In this document: positions 37,393 to 46,339 of the stretch, piece by piece
Position numbering within the stretch: the stretch's first letter is position 1
How the letters are laid out: every line of letters begins with the position of its first letter
Assembly: GCF_024623455.1 (NCBI RefSeq)
Contig: NZ_JANIPJ010000001.1
Location: forward strand, 248,001 to 312,000
Source: Paenibacillus soyae
GTDB taxonomy: Bacteria; Bacillota; Bacilli; Paenibacillales; Paenibacillaceae
DNA length: 64,000 bases
Reading direction: 5' to 3'
The notes under the pieces: generated by a model
The model's database searches: none
Told to the model about the DNA's origin: nothing
The model's input: the letters and a program-made list of their open reading frames with translations, nothing else
Position numbers and translations under genes: made by a program

Positions 37393-38545
37393 AATTTTAT
37401 TTTGCGCGACGGTCGACTATCACTTCAAGGCGTTCCATCTGCCCGTCATGGAATGGTTCCGGAAGCAGGGGTGGGAAGTGCACGTTGCGGCCCAAGGCGA
37501 GCTCGAGCTGCCGAACGTCGACCGCAAATTCAACCTCCCGATTCAGCGTTCGCCGCTGAAGAAGGAAAACGTAAAGGCTTATCGGATGCTGAAGTCCATC
37601 ATTGATACGGAGGATTACAGCATCATTCACTGCCACACGCCGATGGGCGGCGCACTCGCTCGTCTCGCGGCTCGTGGCGCGAGGCGGCAAGGCACGAAGG
37701 TGATCTATACCGCGCACGGCTTCCACTTCTACAAAGGCGCGCCGCTGCTCAACTGGATGCTCTATTACCCAGTCGAGAAGCTGCTGGCGGCTGTGACGGA
37801 CAGTCTCATCACGATTAACGGCGAAGACTATCGCCGCGCAGTCGCAAGCGGCTTCCGCGCCGGATCGATCCACCATGTTCATGGTGTAGGCGTTCATACG
37901 GGGCTGTACGCGCCTATGTCCTCGGAGGAGAAACGGCTGGCGCGGAGTCCTTTTAACTACTCGCCGCAGCATTTTCTCATGATCTACGCGGCCGAGTTCA
38001 ACGCGAACAAAAATCACGAGCTGCTCATTCGCGCCCTAGCGAAGCTGAAGGATAAAATGCCGGAAGCGAGGCTGCTCCTGGCAGGGCGCGGCCCCTTGCA
38101 GGATGAGTGCCGCGCGCTTGCGGCGCAGCTCGGAGTTGCTCCGCAGATCGATTTCCTCGGCTACAGGGACGATCTGAAGCAGCTGATCCCGATGTGCGAT
38201 GTCGCCGTATCCGCCAGCCTGCGCGAAGGGCTGCCGCTGAACATTATGGAAGCGATGGCGAGCGGCCTCCCGGTCGTCGCCACGCGCAACCGCGGCCACG
38301 AGGAGCTCGTCGCGGAGGGCGCCACCGGCTTCATCGTCGAGCCGGGCGACGTCGATTCCTTCGCCAGCCGCCTGCTGCTGCTTCACCGCTTCCGCGAAAC
38401 CCGCTCCCGCATGGGCGCCGCCGGCCACGAGCGCGTCAAGGGCTACTCGCTGGACCGCGTGCAGGAGGAGCTGAGGGAACTTTATAAGCCGATGATGGAG
38501 GATCGGATGGAAGGGACGGAGAGGTTGCAGTGGAACGCCCTATAA
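37382..38545 (+). CDS. epsD: Family 4 glycosyltransferase, EpsD-like
   Basis: A 387-residue GT-B enzyme. The N-terminal half has [15 protein letters not shown] and [17 protein letters not shown], which are strongly EpsD-like. The C-terminal half has the donor-binding motif [19 protein letters not shown] with the conserved Glu residues. It adds a sugar to the growing lipid-linked repeat at the inner membrane. The start overlaps galU by 11 bases, and the end overlaps the next gene by 16 bases, so it is translationally coupled on both sides. Confidence 0.9.
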   Translation: MKRKILFCATVDYHFKAFHLPVMEWFRKQGWEVHVAAQGELELPNVDRKFNLPIQRSPLKKENVKAYRMLKSIIDTEDYSIIHCHTPMGGALARLAARGARRQGTKVIYTAHGFHFYKGAPLLNWMLYYPVEKLLAAVTDSLITINGEDYRRAVASGFRAGSIHHVHGVGVHTGLYAPMSSEEKRLARSPFNYSPQHFLMIYAAEFNANKNHELLIRALAKLKDKMPEARLLLAGRGPLQDECRALAAQLGVAPQIDFLGYRDDLKQLIPMCDVAVSASLREGLPLNIMEAMASGLPVVATRNRGHEELVAEGATGFIVEPGDVDSFASRLLLLHRFRETRSRMGAAGHERVKGYSLDRVQEELRELYKPMMEDRMEGTERLQWNAL

Positions 38546-39678
38546 GAGTACTTCACGCCGTGGTCAACATGAATAGAGGCGGAGCGGAGACGCTTCTCAT
38601 GAATCTCTATCGGCATATCGATCGAGAGAACATCCAATTTGATTTTCTAACCTGCAAAGAAGGGGTGTTTGATGATGAAATTCGCGAGCTCGGGGGCCGC
38701 ATTCATCGAATTCCGTACATCGATCAGGCCGGTCACGCCGGCTACTTGCGAGGATTAACGGATTACTTTCGAAGGCATGCCGACTATCCAATCGTGCATT
38801 CGCATATGGACCGCATGAGCGGGCCATTGCTGCGAGCCGCCAGGAAAGCGGGAATTCCGATCCGAATTGCCCATAGTCACAATACGAGAAGCGAGGGCGG
38901 AATCGCCGCCAGGCTGTATAAATATTATGCTGGCCTCTTCATTGGCAGCAGCGCAACCCATCGCTTCGCTTGCTCGAACAAGGCTGCCGAATGGCTGTTT
39001 CCAGTGAAGAAAAAGGAAGCCGTCATACTGAAGAACGGAGTGGATCCGGAGCGATTTGCTTTTTCGGAATCCGTGCGAAGAGCGACCCGAGATCGTCTGG
39101 GAATCGCTGAGCATTCGTTTGCGATCGGCCATGTGGGCAGATTCAATCACCAGAAAAACCATGCGCTCTTGCTTGACGTTTTTTATTCGCTTCAATCGCG
39201 GAAACCGGACAGTGTGCTGCTCCTTGCCGGCGACGGACCTTTAAGACGGGAGATGGAACAAAAGGCCAATCAGTTGGGGATCGCGGCAAAGGTGAAGTTT
39301 CTGGGTGTTCGGTCCGACGTGGACGAATTGCTACAAGCATTCGACGCGTTTGTATTCCCGTCCCATCACGAAGGGCTTCCCGTCACGCTGATCGAAGCGC
39401 AGGCTGCCGGGCTATCCTGTCTCGTATCGGATACCGTTTCGGAGGAGGCCGATTTAGGAATCGGGCGAATGACGTTTATTTCGAATAAGTCGCCGAATGA
39501 ATACGTCGATACCTTGCTCCAAGTTCACCCCGCGAACGGGCGTCAGCAGGCAAGTGAATCGCTTGCGGAACGAGGCTATGACATCAAAGCCACTGCCGAA
39601 TGGCTGCAGCGCTATTATTATGAACAGCAAGAGGTGAAGCTTGAGCATGCTAACCGTGTTTACGCCAACGTACAATAG
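38530..39678 (+). CDS. epsF: Family 4 glycosyltransferase, EpsF-like
   Basis: A 382-residue GT-B enzyme starting at GTG with GAGAGG 6 bases upstream. The block VNMNRGGAETLLMNLYR at the N-terminus and RIAHSHNTRSEGG in the middle match EpsF and related EPS transferases. The C-terminal donor site reads FVFPSHHEGLPVTLIEAQ. The sugar added is unknown. It overlaps the preceding and following genes. Confidence 0.88.
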   Translation: MERPIRVLHAVVNMNRGGAETLLMNLYRHIDRENIQFDFLTCKEGVFDDEIRELGGRIHRIPYIDQAGHAGYLRGLTDYFRRHADYPIVHSHMDRMSGPLLRAARKAGIPIRIAHSHNTRSEGGIAARLYKYYAGLFIGSSATHRFACSNKAAEWLFPVKKKEAVILKNGVDPERFAFSESVRRATRDRLGIAEHSFAIGHVGRFNHQKNHALLLDVFYSLQSRKPDSVLLLAGDGPLRREMEQKANQLGIAAKVKFLGVRSDVDELLQAFDAFVFPSHHEGLPVTLIEAQAAGLSCLVSDTVSEEADLGIGRMTFISNKSPNEYVDTLLQVHPANGRQQASESLAERGYDIKATAEWLQRYYYEQQEVKLEHANRVYANVQ

Positions 39679-40564
39679 AGCCTATTGTCTGGGGCAGCTC
39701 TACGAGAGTTTAAAAAGACAAACGAATAAAGGCTTTAAATGGCTCATCGTCGATGATGGTTCTACCGATAATACGCGCGAGTTGGTAGAGAGATGGATAT
39801 CGGAAGGCATAGTTTCAATTCGATACATCAAGCAGGAGAATCAAGGTATGCACGGCGCGCACAATACGGCGTATGAGCACATCGACACCGAGTTGAACGT
39901 GTGCATTGATTCCGACGACTATATGCCGGATAAGGCAGTCGAGACGATTATTGACTTCTGGAGCCGCAATCGAAGGGAAGACGTCAGCGGCTTCGTCGCC
40001 TTAGATGCATATAAGGACGGCCGGATCATCGGGACCAAGCTGCCCGAGAACCTTAAACAGTCTACCTTATTCGATCTTTATCAAACGCACGGTGTGACTG
40101 GAGATAAGAAGCTTGTGTACCGTTCCAGCTTGACCAGGGAGTTCCCATATCCCTTGTTTCAGGATGAGCGCTATGTAGGATTGGCTTACAAATATTATAA
40201 GCTGGATGAGCGGTACCCCTTGCTGTTGCTTAATGAAGTATTATGCGTCGTGGAGTATATGGAGGACGGTTCCTCGCGCAACATGCTCAAGCAATATGTC
40301 CGCAATCCGAAGGGATTTGCTTTTTATCGTGTGGCATTAATGGAGTCGCCTTTAGCAAGCTTAACCTTTAAATACAAGCAGGCTATTCATTATGTCTCAA
40401 GCTGTATGTTATCCAAAAATATCAAATGGCTTTCCGAGTCCCCCAGGAAATGGTTAACACTTGCAGCGGCTCCGCCCGGATTTCTGCTATATTGGTATAT
40501 TCGAAGGAAAACAAAAGAGATTATCAACCCGAGAGGTAGAACAAATGACTATTCTGTGGGCTAG
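39647..40564 (+). CDS. Family 2 glycosyltransferase
   Basis: A 305-residue GT-A enzyme. The start TVFTPTYNRAYCL and the motif IVDDGSTDNT bind the nucleotide-sugar, and CIDSDDYMPDKAV holds the DXD metal site. I chose ATG 39647, with AAGAGGTG about 10 bases upstream, over TTG 39641. It overlaps the previous gene by 32 bases and the next by 20. I see no specific sign that it is EpsE, the Bacillus flagellar clutch, so no symbol is given. Confidence 0.88.
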   Translation: MLTVFTPTYNRAYCLGQLYESLKRQTNKGFKWLIVDDGSTDNTRELVERWISEGIVSIRYIKQENQGMHGAHNTAYEHIDTELNVCIDSDDYMPDKAVETIIDFWSRNRREDVSGFVALDAYKDGRIIGTKLPENLKQSTLFDLYQTHGVTGDKKLVYRSSLTREFPYPLFQDERYVGLAYKYYKLDERYPLLLLNEVLCVVEYMEDGSSRNMLKQYVRNPKGFAFYRVALMESPLASLTFKYKQAIHYVSSCMLSKNIKWLSESPRKWLTLAAAPPGFLLYWYIRRKTKEIINPRGRTNDYSVG

Positions 40565-41618
40565 TCTTGCAGCCGTTACTTTTTTCGGTTTTATGGCAAG
40601 GTATTTCTCAGTGCCTGCTGTAATAGGACACCTTCCCATACAACCGAATAAATTTGCGGCGGGGCTTGCTGCCGTTACGCTCGTAATTGTAGCTGGTCTA
40701 CGCAACAATATCGGCGATACCTTCCTGTATATGCATGGTTATCAGGTCGATCGGCTTACATGGGAAACTGTCTTTGAGCGTAAAGACGTGGCTTTTAACA
40801 TTATGCAGTTGTTGCTCCAGCAAATTACAAGCGATCCTCAAATATTAATCGCCATTACAGCACTTGTTACGAATATTTTGATTGTAAGCGTCATGTACAG
40901 CTACTCGAGACTGTTCGAAATTAGTTTGTTTGTGTACATTACCTCGGGAGCATTTATCGTATCCATGAACGGTCTGAGGCAGTATTTAGCTGCAGCGATC
41001 ATCTTCGCCGGTACGAAATTTCTTGTCGAAGGCCGCTGGAAGCCATATATGCTGTTAGTAATATTCGCATCCTTGTTTCATCAAAGTGCGTTGATTATGA
41101 TTCCTATCTACTTCGTTGTACGCCGTCAGGCTTGGACACGAGTAACCATGATCTATCTGACTGTCGCTATTATTATTGTCCTGGGGTACAACTACTTCTC
41201 GGATATCCTTTTCGCTGCAATAGCCGATACCCAATACGGTCATTATCAGGAATTCCAGGAGGGCGGAGCAAATATCGTGCGGGTTCTGGTCGGTCTGGTG
41301 CCGCTTTTAATTGCCTTTATGGGGAGAGAGAGATTACGAGCGGTATTTCCGACAGGCGACGTCTTCGTTAATTTATCGATCGTATCTACTATTTTAATGA
41401 TTATCGCTACCCAGAACTGGATTTTCGCGAGGCTTAGCATTTACTTTAACTTATATCAGCTCATCTTGATTGGCTGGTTAGTCAAGTTGTTCCGGGAGAA
41501 GGATCAGCGATTTGTTTATTTTATTATCGTCTGTTTGTTTTTTATCTATTTTTTCTATGAGAATGTCATTGTGTTGGATATTAACTACACAAGTGATTAT
41601 CTTAAATGGCCATTCTAA
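40545..41618 (+). CDS. epsG: EPS polymerase, EpsG-like membrane protein
   Basis: A 357-residue protein of about ten hydrophobic segments. The block VAGLRNNIGDTFLYMHGY and the later SMNGLRQYLAAAI match the EpsG family, thought to polymerise repeat units outside the membrane. ATG 40545 has GAGAGG 7 bases upstream; a longer frame from 40461 lacks a site. GC content is lower than in the flanking transferase genes. Confidence 0.88.
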   Translation: MTILWASLAAVTFFGFMARYFSVPAVIGHLPIQPNKFAAGLAAVTLVIVAGLRNNIGDTFLYMHGYQVDRLTWETVFERKDVAFNIMQLLLQQITSDPQILIAITALVTNILIVSVMYSYSRLFEISLFVYITSGAFIVSMNGLRQYLAAAIIFAGTKFLVEGRWKPYMLLVIFASLFHQSALIMIPIYFVVRRQAWTRVTMIYLTVAIIIVLGYNYFSDILFAAIADTQYGHYQEFQEGGANIVRVLVGLVPLLIAFMGRERLRAVFPTGDVFVNLSIVSTILMIIATQNWIFARLSIYFNLYQLILIGWLVKLFREKDQRFVYFIIVCLFFIYFFYENVIVLDINYTSDYLKWPF

Positions 41619-41657
41619 CAAAATGGAATGGAATAGTCTCCTATTCATGAGAGGGCG

Positions 41658-42404
41658 ATGAAGTTGACCGCGGAACGGATACCGAAAATCATCCATTATT
41701 GCTGGTTCGGCAGGGGAGAGAAGCCGAAGATCATGACAAATTGCATCAAGAGCTGGAACAAGCATCTGGCGGACTACAAGTTTGTGGAATGGAACGAAGA
41801 TAACTTCGACATCGGCAGTAACCGTTATGTCCAGGAAGCCTATGAGGCTCGCAAATTTGCCTTCGTTAGCGATTATGTCAGGCTTTACGCGCTTTACCAT
41901 CACGGCGGGATTTATCTCGATACGGACGTGGAGGTACTGAAAACATTAAATCCATTGCTCCATCATGACGCGTTCACGGGCTTCGAGGACGAACGTTACC
42001 TGCAATCCGGAACGATGGGGGCTATGCCGAAGCATCCTTGGATCGCCATGCTGCTGGAGGATTACGAGGACCGGGTGTTCAAGAAGCCAGACGGTACCTA
42101 TGATACGACGACCAACACGGCCGTTATCTCCAAACTATGCGAGGCGGAAGGCCTCAACTTGAACGGTACGCAACAGACGTTGAAAAACGGCGTCGTATTT
42201 TACCCGAGACAATATTTCAGTCCTTACGATTATATCAATGGAGGCAATTATATAACGGGCGAAAGCTATACCATCCATCACTTTGCCCAGTCCTGGCTGC
42301 CCCTCCACGTAAGAGTGAAGAGCAACATGAAACGTATGGCAAGTAAAGTCGTCGGTCCAAGGGTCATCTCGCGGATGAGGAAGCTGTTGGCTCCGAACTC
42401 TTAA
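41658..42404 (+). CDS. GT32-type glycosyltransferase with DXD motif
   Basis: A 248-residue cytoplasmic enzyme. The opening IPKIIHYCWFGRGEKP and the block SDYVRLYALYHHGGIYLDTDVEV are characteristic of the OCH1/capsular transferase family, with DTDVEV as the metal-binding DXD. The donor sugar is unknown. A 39-base gap separates it from epsG; GAGGGCG lies about 6 bases before ATG. Confidence 0.88.
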   Translation: MKLTAERIPKIIHYCWFGRGEKPKIMTNCIKSWNKHLADYKFVEWNEDNFDIGSNRYVQEAYEARKFAFVSDYVRLYALYHHGGIYLDTDVEVLKTLNPLLHHDAFTGFEDERYLQSGTMGAMPKHPWIAMLLEDYEDRVFKKPDGTYDTTTNTAVISKLCEAEGLNLNGTQQTLKNGVVFYPRQYFSPYDYINGGNYITGESYTIHHFAQSWLPLHVRVKSNMKRMASKVVGPRVISRMRKLLAPNS

Positions 42405-42437
42405 GAAGGCCAAAAGAGAGAAATAGGGGATAGAATC

Positions 42438-43046
42438 ATGCTGAAACGTTTATTCGATTTGTCCGTTGCCATTATACTTCTACTCGTGACTTTTCCTGTT
42501 ATGATCATCGTCTGGCTCCTCGTGCGATTCAAGCTGGGGACGCCCGTTCTGTTCAAGCAAAAGCGGCCGGGTTTGCACGGCAAACCTTTTTATTTGTTCA
42601 AATTCCGCACCATGACCGATGAGCGGGACGCGAACGACGACCTGTTATCCGATCATCTTCGGCTCACCCCGTTTGGCATTCTGCTTCGCAAGACCAGCCT
42701 CGACGAGCTTCCGCAGCTCTTGAATGTCCTAAGAGGTGACATCAGCTTAGTCGGTCCCCGCCCGCTCCTTATGGATTACCTGACCCTATATACCGAAGAA
42801 CAATCGAAGCGTCATCTGGTAAAACCGGGGATCACAGGTTGGGCGCAAGTGAACGGAAGAAATGCGGTGACATGGGAAGAACGATTCGAGCGGGATGTCT
42901 GGTATGTGAAGAACCAGAGCTTCTTGCTCGATATGAAAATATTGTTCATGACGCTCAAAAAAGTGGTGACCTCTGATGGAGTAAGTAACGGAGCCCATAT
43001 AACGATGCCCGTGTTCGAAGGGACGACTCGCAATCAGGAAGGATGA
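42438..43046 (+). CDS. epsL: Undecaprenyl-phosphate sugar phosphotransferase, EpsL-like
   Basis: A 202-residue monotopic phosphoglycosyl transferase. One hydrophobic re-entrant segment (residues 8-30) is followed by the catalytic core: [11 protein letters not shown], with the Asp-Glu pair, [11 protein letters not shown], and [11 protein letters not shown]. It starts each repeat unit by moving a sugar phosphate, probably diacetylbacillosamine by analogy with Bacillus EpsL and Campylobacter PglC, to undecaprenyl phosphate. The C-terminus overlaps the next gene's region by a few bases at most. Confidence 0.92.
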   Translation: MLKRLFDLSVAIILLLVTFPVMIIVWLLVRFKLGTPVLFKQKRPGLHGKPFYLFKFRTMTDERDANDDLLSDHLRLTPFGILLRKTSLDELPQLLNVLRGDISLVGPRPLLMDYLTLYTEEQSKRHLVKPGITGWAQVNGRNAVTWEERFERDVWYVKNQSFLLDMKILFMTLKKVVTSDGVSNGAHITMPVFEGTTRNQEG

Positions 43047-43054
43047 GGTTTTAC

Positions 43055-44248
43055 ATGTCAGCGCAGCAAGCTAAACGGAACAAAATCTATCTATCTCCGC
43101 CGCACATGAGCGGTAACGAGCAGCAATATATAAACGAAGCGTTCGAGACGAATTGGATTGCCCCTATCGGTCCCCATGTCGACGCTTTCGAAACCGAGCT
43201 CGCAAGCTATGCCGGTTCGCGCGGCGCGGCGGCGGTAAGCTCGGGAACGGCGGCCATTCATCTCGCTCTGAAGCTTCTGGGAGTCGGCGAAGGAGATCGG
43301 GTTATCTGCCAAAGCTTTACGTTTGTTGCGACCGCCAATCCGATCCGTTATTTAGGCGCGGAGCCGGTCTTCGTCGATTCGGAGCCCGAAACCTGGAATA
43401 TGTCGCCTGAAGCACTGGGCCGAGCGCTTGAAGAAGCGGCGTCGAGCGGATCTTTGCCGAAAGCCGTGCTCGTTGTTCATCTGTACGGCGGCATGGCCAA
43501 AATGGAAGAAATAATAGGATTATGCGAAAAATACGGGGTGCCTCTAGTCGAGGATGCCGCCGAATCATTAGGCTCCACCTATAGGGGACGCCAAAGCGGC
43601 ACATTCGGGAAGTTCGGGGTATTCTCGTTCAACGGCAATAAGATCATAACAACTTCCGGCGGAGGCATGCTGATATCGGATGATACCGAGGCTCTTGGCA
43701 AGGCGAAGTTTCTGGCGACGCAAGGCAGGGATGCCGCCCGTCATTACCAGCACAGCCAAATGGGCTACAACTATAGAATGAGCAACCTGCTGGCAGGCGT
43801 AGGAAGAGCGCAGCTGGAAGTGCTGGAGGAGAGAGTAGCTGCCAGACGGAACGTATTCCGTCGTTATTCCGAAGCTCTTGGCGGGATGGATGGCATTGAA
43901 TTCATGCCCGAACTTCCGGGAACGCGATCGAATCGTTGGTTAACCGCTATGACGATTAATCGCGGGGAAACGGAGCAGCTTCGCGACTGCCTGCTGGCGG
44001 AATTGGAAAATGCGAACATTGAAGCTCGTCCGTTATGGAAGCCGTTACATCTCCAGCCCTTGTTCGAAGGGACTACCTTCTTCGCGCATTTCATTGATGG
44101 CACGGCCGTGTGCGAGGAGCTGTTCGGCAGAGGCCTATGCCTACCTTCCGGTTCTTCGCTGACGGAGGAGGAGCAGGACCGTGTGATCGATATTGTTCAA
44201 GCTATTTTCGCTTCACCGTTTGCTCAGGAATCCATAAGTTTGCGATAA
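43055..44248 (+). CDS. epsN: DegT/DnrJ/EryC1 aminotransferase, EpsN-like
   Basis: A 397-residue PLP enzyme. The PLP Lys is in FSFNGNKIITTSGGGM, and the early block IYLSPPHMSGNEQQYINEAF is typical of the EpsN/PglE type. It adds an amino group to the 4-keto sugar made by the EpsC-like enzyme. ATG 43055 follows GATGAGG; the in-frame ATG 43043 has AGGAAGG in direct contact, which is too near. It ends 7 bases before the inverted epsM-like gene. Confidence 0.92.
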   Translation: MSAQQAKRNKIYLSPPHMSGNEQQYINEAFETNWIAPIGPHVDAFETELASYAGSRGAAAVSSGTAAIHLALKLLGVGEGDRVICQSFTFVATANPIRYLGAEPVFVDSEPETWNMSPEALGRALEEAASSGSLPKAVLVVHLYGGMAKMEEIIGLCEKYGVPLVEDAAESLGSTYRGRQSGTFGKFGVFSFNGNKIITTSGGGMLISDDTEALGKAKFLATQGRDAARHYQHSQMGYNYRMSNLLAGVGRAQLEVLEERVAARRNVFRRYSEALGGMDGIEFMPELPGTRSNRWLTAMTINRGETEQLRDCLLAELENANIEARPLWKPLHLQPLFEGTTFFAHFIDGTAVCEELFGRGLCLPSGSSLTEEEQDRVIDIVQAIFASPFAQESISLR

Positions 44249-44255
44249 TACCGGT

Positions 44256-44915
44256 CTACAGGTATCGCTCGCCGTGTTCTCTCTCCCGTACGGGTTTAGC
44301 CGGCGTGCCAAATGCGACGGTATTGGAAGGGATGGACCGAATGACGGTGGAGCCGGCGCCGACGACGCAATGTTCGCCAACCGTCACACTATGGATAAGG
44401 ACGGCGCCGATGGCAATAGCCGAAAAGTCGCCGACGGTAACATTTCCGCCTGAAACGGATCTTGGCGCCCAGCTGACGAATCGGCCGATCCGGCAGTCAT
44501 GATCGATGGAGGCTCCCGGGTACATAATGCCATGTTCACCTAATTCGGCGTCGCTGCCCAGAACGGCGCCAGCCATAATGACCGAGCCTGCGCCTATGCG
44601 GGCTCCTCTTGCTATATGGGCAGCCGGATGAATGGCCGAGACAAACGGCAGATCGGGTGCAAGAGAACGAATAGCATCTGCCACTTGGCTTCTCCGCCAA
44701 TTATCGCCGATCGCGACGATGGCGCCTTCTATCTCGCCGGCGCGATCGGCCAACCATTCTTCATTCCCTAGAACCTCGTAACCATATATGACCGAGCCGG
44801 CAGGCTTGCCACCGTCCAGAAGTCCGGCAATCCGGTAAAGCCCTTGCTTTTCCAATGTATCGATTACGGTTTTGGCATGGCCGCCGGCTCCGAATACGAT
44901 AATGTTCTTCACCAT
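44256..44915 (-). CDS. epsM: Sugar N-acetyltransferase, EpsM/PglD-like
   Basis: A 219-residue left-handed beta-helix acetyltransferase. The N-terminal Rossmann-like domain starts NIIVFGAGGHAKTVIDTLE, and hexapeptide repeats follow from about residue 95, with the catalytic His in SIDHDCRIG. It acetylates the 4-amino sugar made by EpsN. In Bacillus, epsM lies beside epsN in the same direction; here it is inverted and tail to tail with it. CAGGAGC lies 5-9 bases before the start. Confidence 0.9.
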   Translation of the reverse strand: MVKNIIVFGAGGHAKTVIDTLEKQGLYRIAGLLDGGKPAGSVIYGYEVLGNEEWLADRAGEIEGAIVAIGDNWRRSQVADAIRSLAPDLPFVSAIHPAAHIARGARIGAGSVIMAGAVLGSDAELGEHGIMYPGASIDHDCRIGRFVSWAPRSVSGGNVTVGDFSAIAIGAVLIHSVTVGEHCVVGAGSTVIRSIPSNTVAFGTPAKPVREREHGERYL

Positions 44916-44928
44916 AAATCAGCTCCTG

Positions 44929-44954
44929 CTGTTCGAAATAAGGAACAGCTTTAT
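44929..44954 (-). promoter_or_regulatory. epsM promoter with operator-like palindrome
   Basis: On the minus strand TGCTAGAAT is an extended -10, followed at once by CTGTTCCTTATTTCGAACAG, a palindrome whose outer bases match the SinR-like operator (GTTC...GAAC) while the centre differs. Confidence 0.5.
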
Positions 44955-45026
44955 TCTAGCATAAGGGCGTGCAAATGTTGATCATCCCGCGATTATATTG
45001 TTATTGAAAAAGATGTCGGAAATCAA

Positions 45027-45055
45027 TTGACAGAACAAAATCGGGATGATACTCT
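45027..45055 (+). promoter_or_regulatory. SigA promoter of the second EPS operon
   Basis: TTGACA (45027-45032) and TACTCT (45050-45055) are 17 bases apart. The transcription start falls at the operator just downstream. Confidence 0.65.
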
Positions 45056-45063
45056 TTATCTGT

Positions 45064-45100
45064 GTTCGTTTTATAGAACGAAATTATAAATTTGTTCGTT
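45064..45100 (+). promoter_or_regulatory. SinR-like operators of the second EPS operon
   Basis: GTTCGTTTTATAGAAC (45064-45079) is a variant palindrome, and GTTCGTT recurs at 45094-45100 as a half-site. The T of GTTCTTT is replaced by G in both. Confidence 0.6.
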
Positions 45101-45129
45101 ATTTGCTTATGCGAATGAAGGAGATCGTC

Positions 45130-46314
45130 ATGATAAGTGATGTTAGCTTCCATATCGGGAATTTTTCGCAGGAACTTCGCCTTTTGCTTGCCATGTTAGA
45201 AATGGAAGAAGGGTCGGAGCTGACCTTTGAGCAATGGGAATTGCTTCAGGAAATCGACTGGCATGCTTTTATAGAATTGGCTAGGCACCACCGAGTCTTT
45301 CCGACGATTCACCTGAAGCTGCAGGAATTGAAGACGCCGCATATTCCTTTGTTCGTCTCCGGCATGTTTCAAAGAGACTACTATCGCAATACGCTTCAAA
45401 TGCTAGCGTTAAGCGGCGAAATGGAGCAATTGTCGAGCCGGTTTGCGGATAAGGATATTCGGGCGTTGTTCTTAAAGGGGCCGGTCATTGCGGCGGACCT
45501 ATATGGAGACGTTTCGTTACGCACTTCATGCGATCTTGATTTGCTGGTTCCGATGGGTCAACTCGAAACGACGGAAGAGCTGCTAATAAGCTTGGGATAC
45601 GAGAAGGACGATTATATCTCTTCCGTGCTGAACGACTGGAAATGGCGTCATCACCATCTGACTTTTCATCATCCGTCCAAAGGCATCAAGGTGGAGGTGC
45701 ATTGGAGGCTCAATCCTGCCCCTTCCAAGGAACCTAGCTTTGACGAGCTGTGGAGCCGTAAGCGCAAGAGCTCGCTGATTAGCCGGCCGATTTATTATTT
45801 AGGCAGGGAGGATTTGTTCCTGTTTCTGGTTTCCCACGGAGCTAGACATGGCTGGTCCCGGCTGCGCTGGCTGCTCGATATTAAGAAGCTGATGAATCAG
45901 CGTGTAGATTGGCCGAGGCTGACGCACCTGTTGAAAAAACATCATTATCATAACATTGGCGGGCAGGCCTTGTTCCTTGCCGCCAGGCTGTTAGCCGCTC
46001 CTCTGAAGGAGGAGATGCGGCCCCTGCTTGCCTCGAGGAAAGCGGAATGGCTGGCCGAAGATACGCTGTTCTACATACAACGCATGGTTAATCTTCATAC
46101 GCCGCCATTGCCGAAGGATGTCGAACGCTATCATCGACAATATTTGTTCGCGTTAATGTCGAAACGGCAGAAGCTGCAGTATATGGCTAGCTTTCTATAT
46201 CCATTCCCGGAGGATGCCAGGACGCTTCCTCTTCCCAAACGGCTTCATTTTCTCTATTTTCCGCTGAGGCCGCTGCTTTGGGCTTGGCGGAAAACGAGAA
46301 GGCTGCCTGTTTGA
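45130..46314 (+). CDS. Nucleotidyltransferase-family protein (PF14907 type)
   Basis: A 394-residue cytoplasmic protein of the uncharacterised nucleotidyltransferase group. The core is LFLKGPVIAADLYGD followed by TSCDLDLLVP, where Asp-Leu-Asp supplies the metal-binding acidic residues, and KVEVHW, a likely third acidic position. The rest is helical. Relatives are known beside EPS and lasso peptide genes, but a substrate is not established. ATG 45130 has AAGGAGAT 7 bases upstream; an upstream frame to 45046 has no site. It opens the second EPS operon. Confidence 0.8.
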   Translation: MISDVSFHIGNFSQELRLLLAMLEMEEGSELTFEQWELLQEIDWHAFIELARHHRVFPTIHLKLQELKTPHIPLFVSGMFQRDYYRNTLQMLALSGEMEQLSSRFADKDIRALFLKGPVIAADLYGDVSLRTSCDLDLLVPMGQLETTEELLISLGYEKDDYISSVLNDWKWRHHHLTFHHPSKGIKVEVHWRLNPAPSKEPSFDELWSRKRKSSLISRPIYYLGREDLFLFLVSHGARHGWSRLRWLLDIKKLMNQRVDWPRLTHLLKKHHYHNIGGQALFLAARLLAAPLKEEMRPLLASRKAEWLAEDTLFYIQRMVNLHTPPLPKDVERYHRQYLFALMSKRQKLQYMASFLYPFPEDARTLPLPKRLHFLYFPLRPLLWAWRKTRRLPV

Positions 46315-46339
46315 TAGGATGCAAATGAGGGAGATCGGA

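Noticed and set aside
45130..46314. Lasso peptide cluster suggested by the nucleotidyltransferase family
   Set aside because: No precursor peptide, asparagine-synthetase-like cyclase or protease gene is near; the neighbours are all EPS genes.
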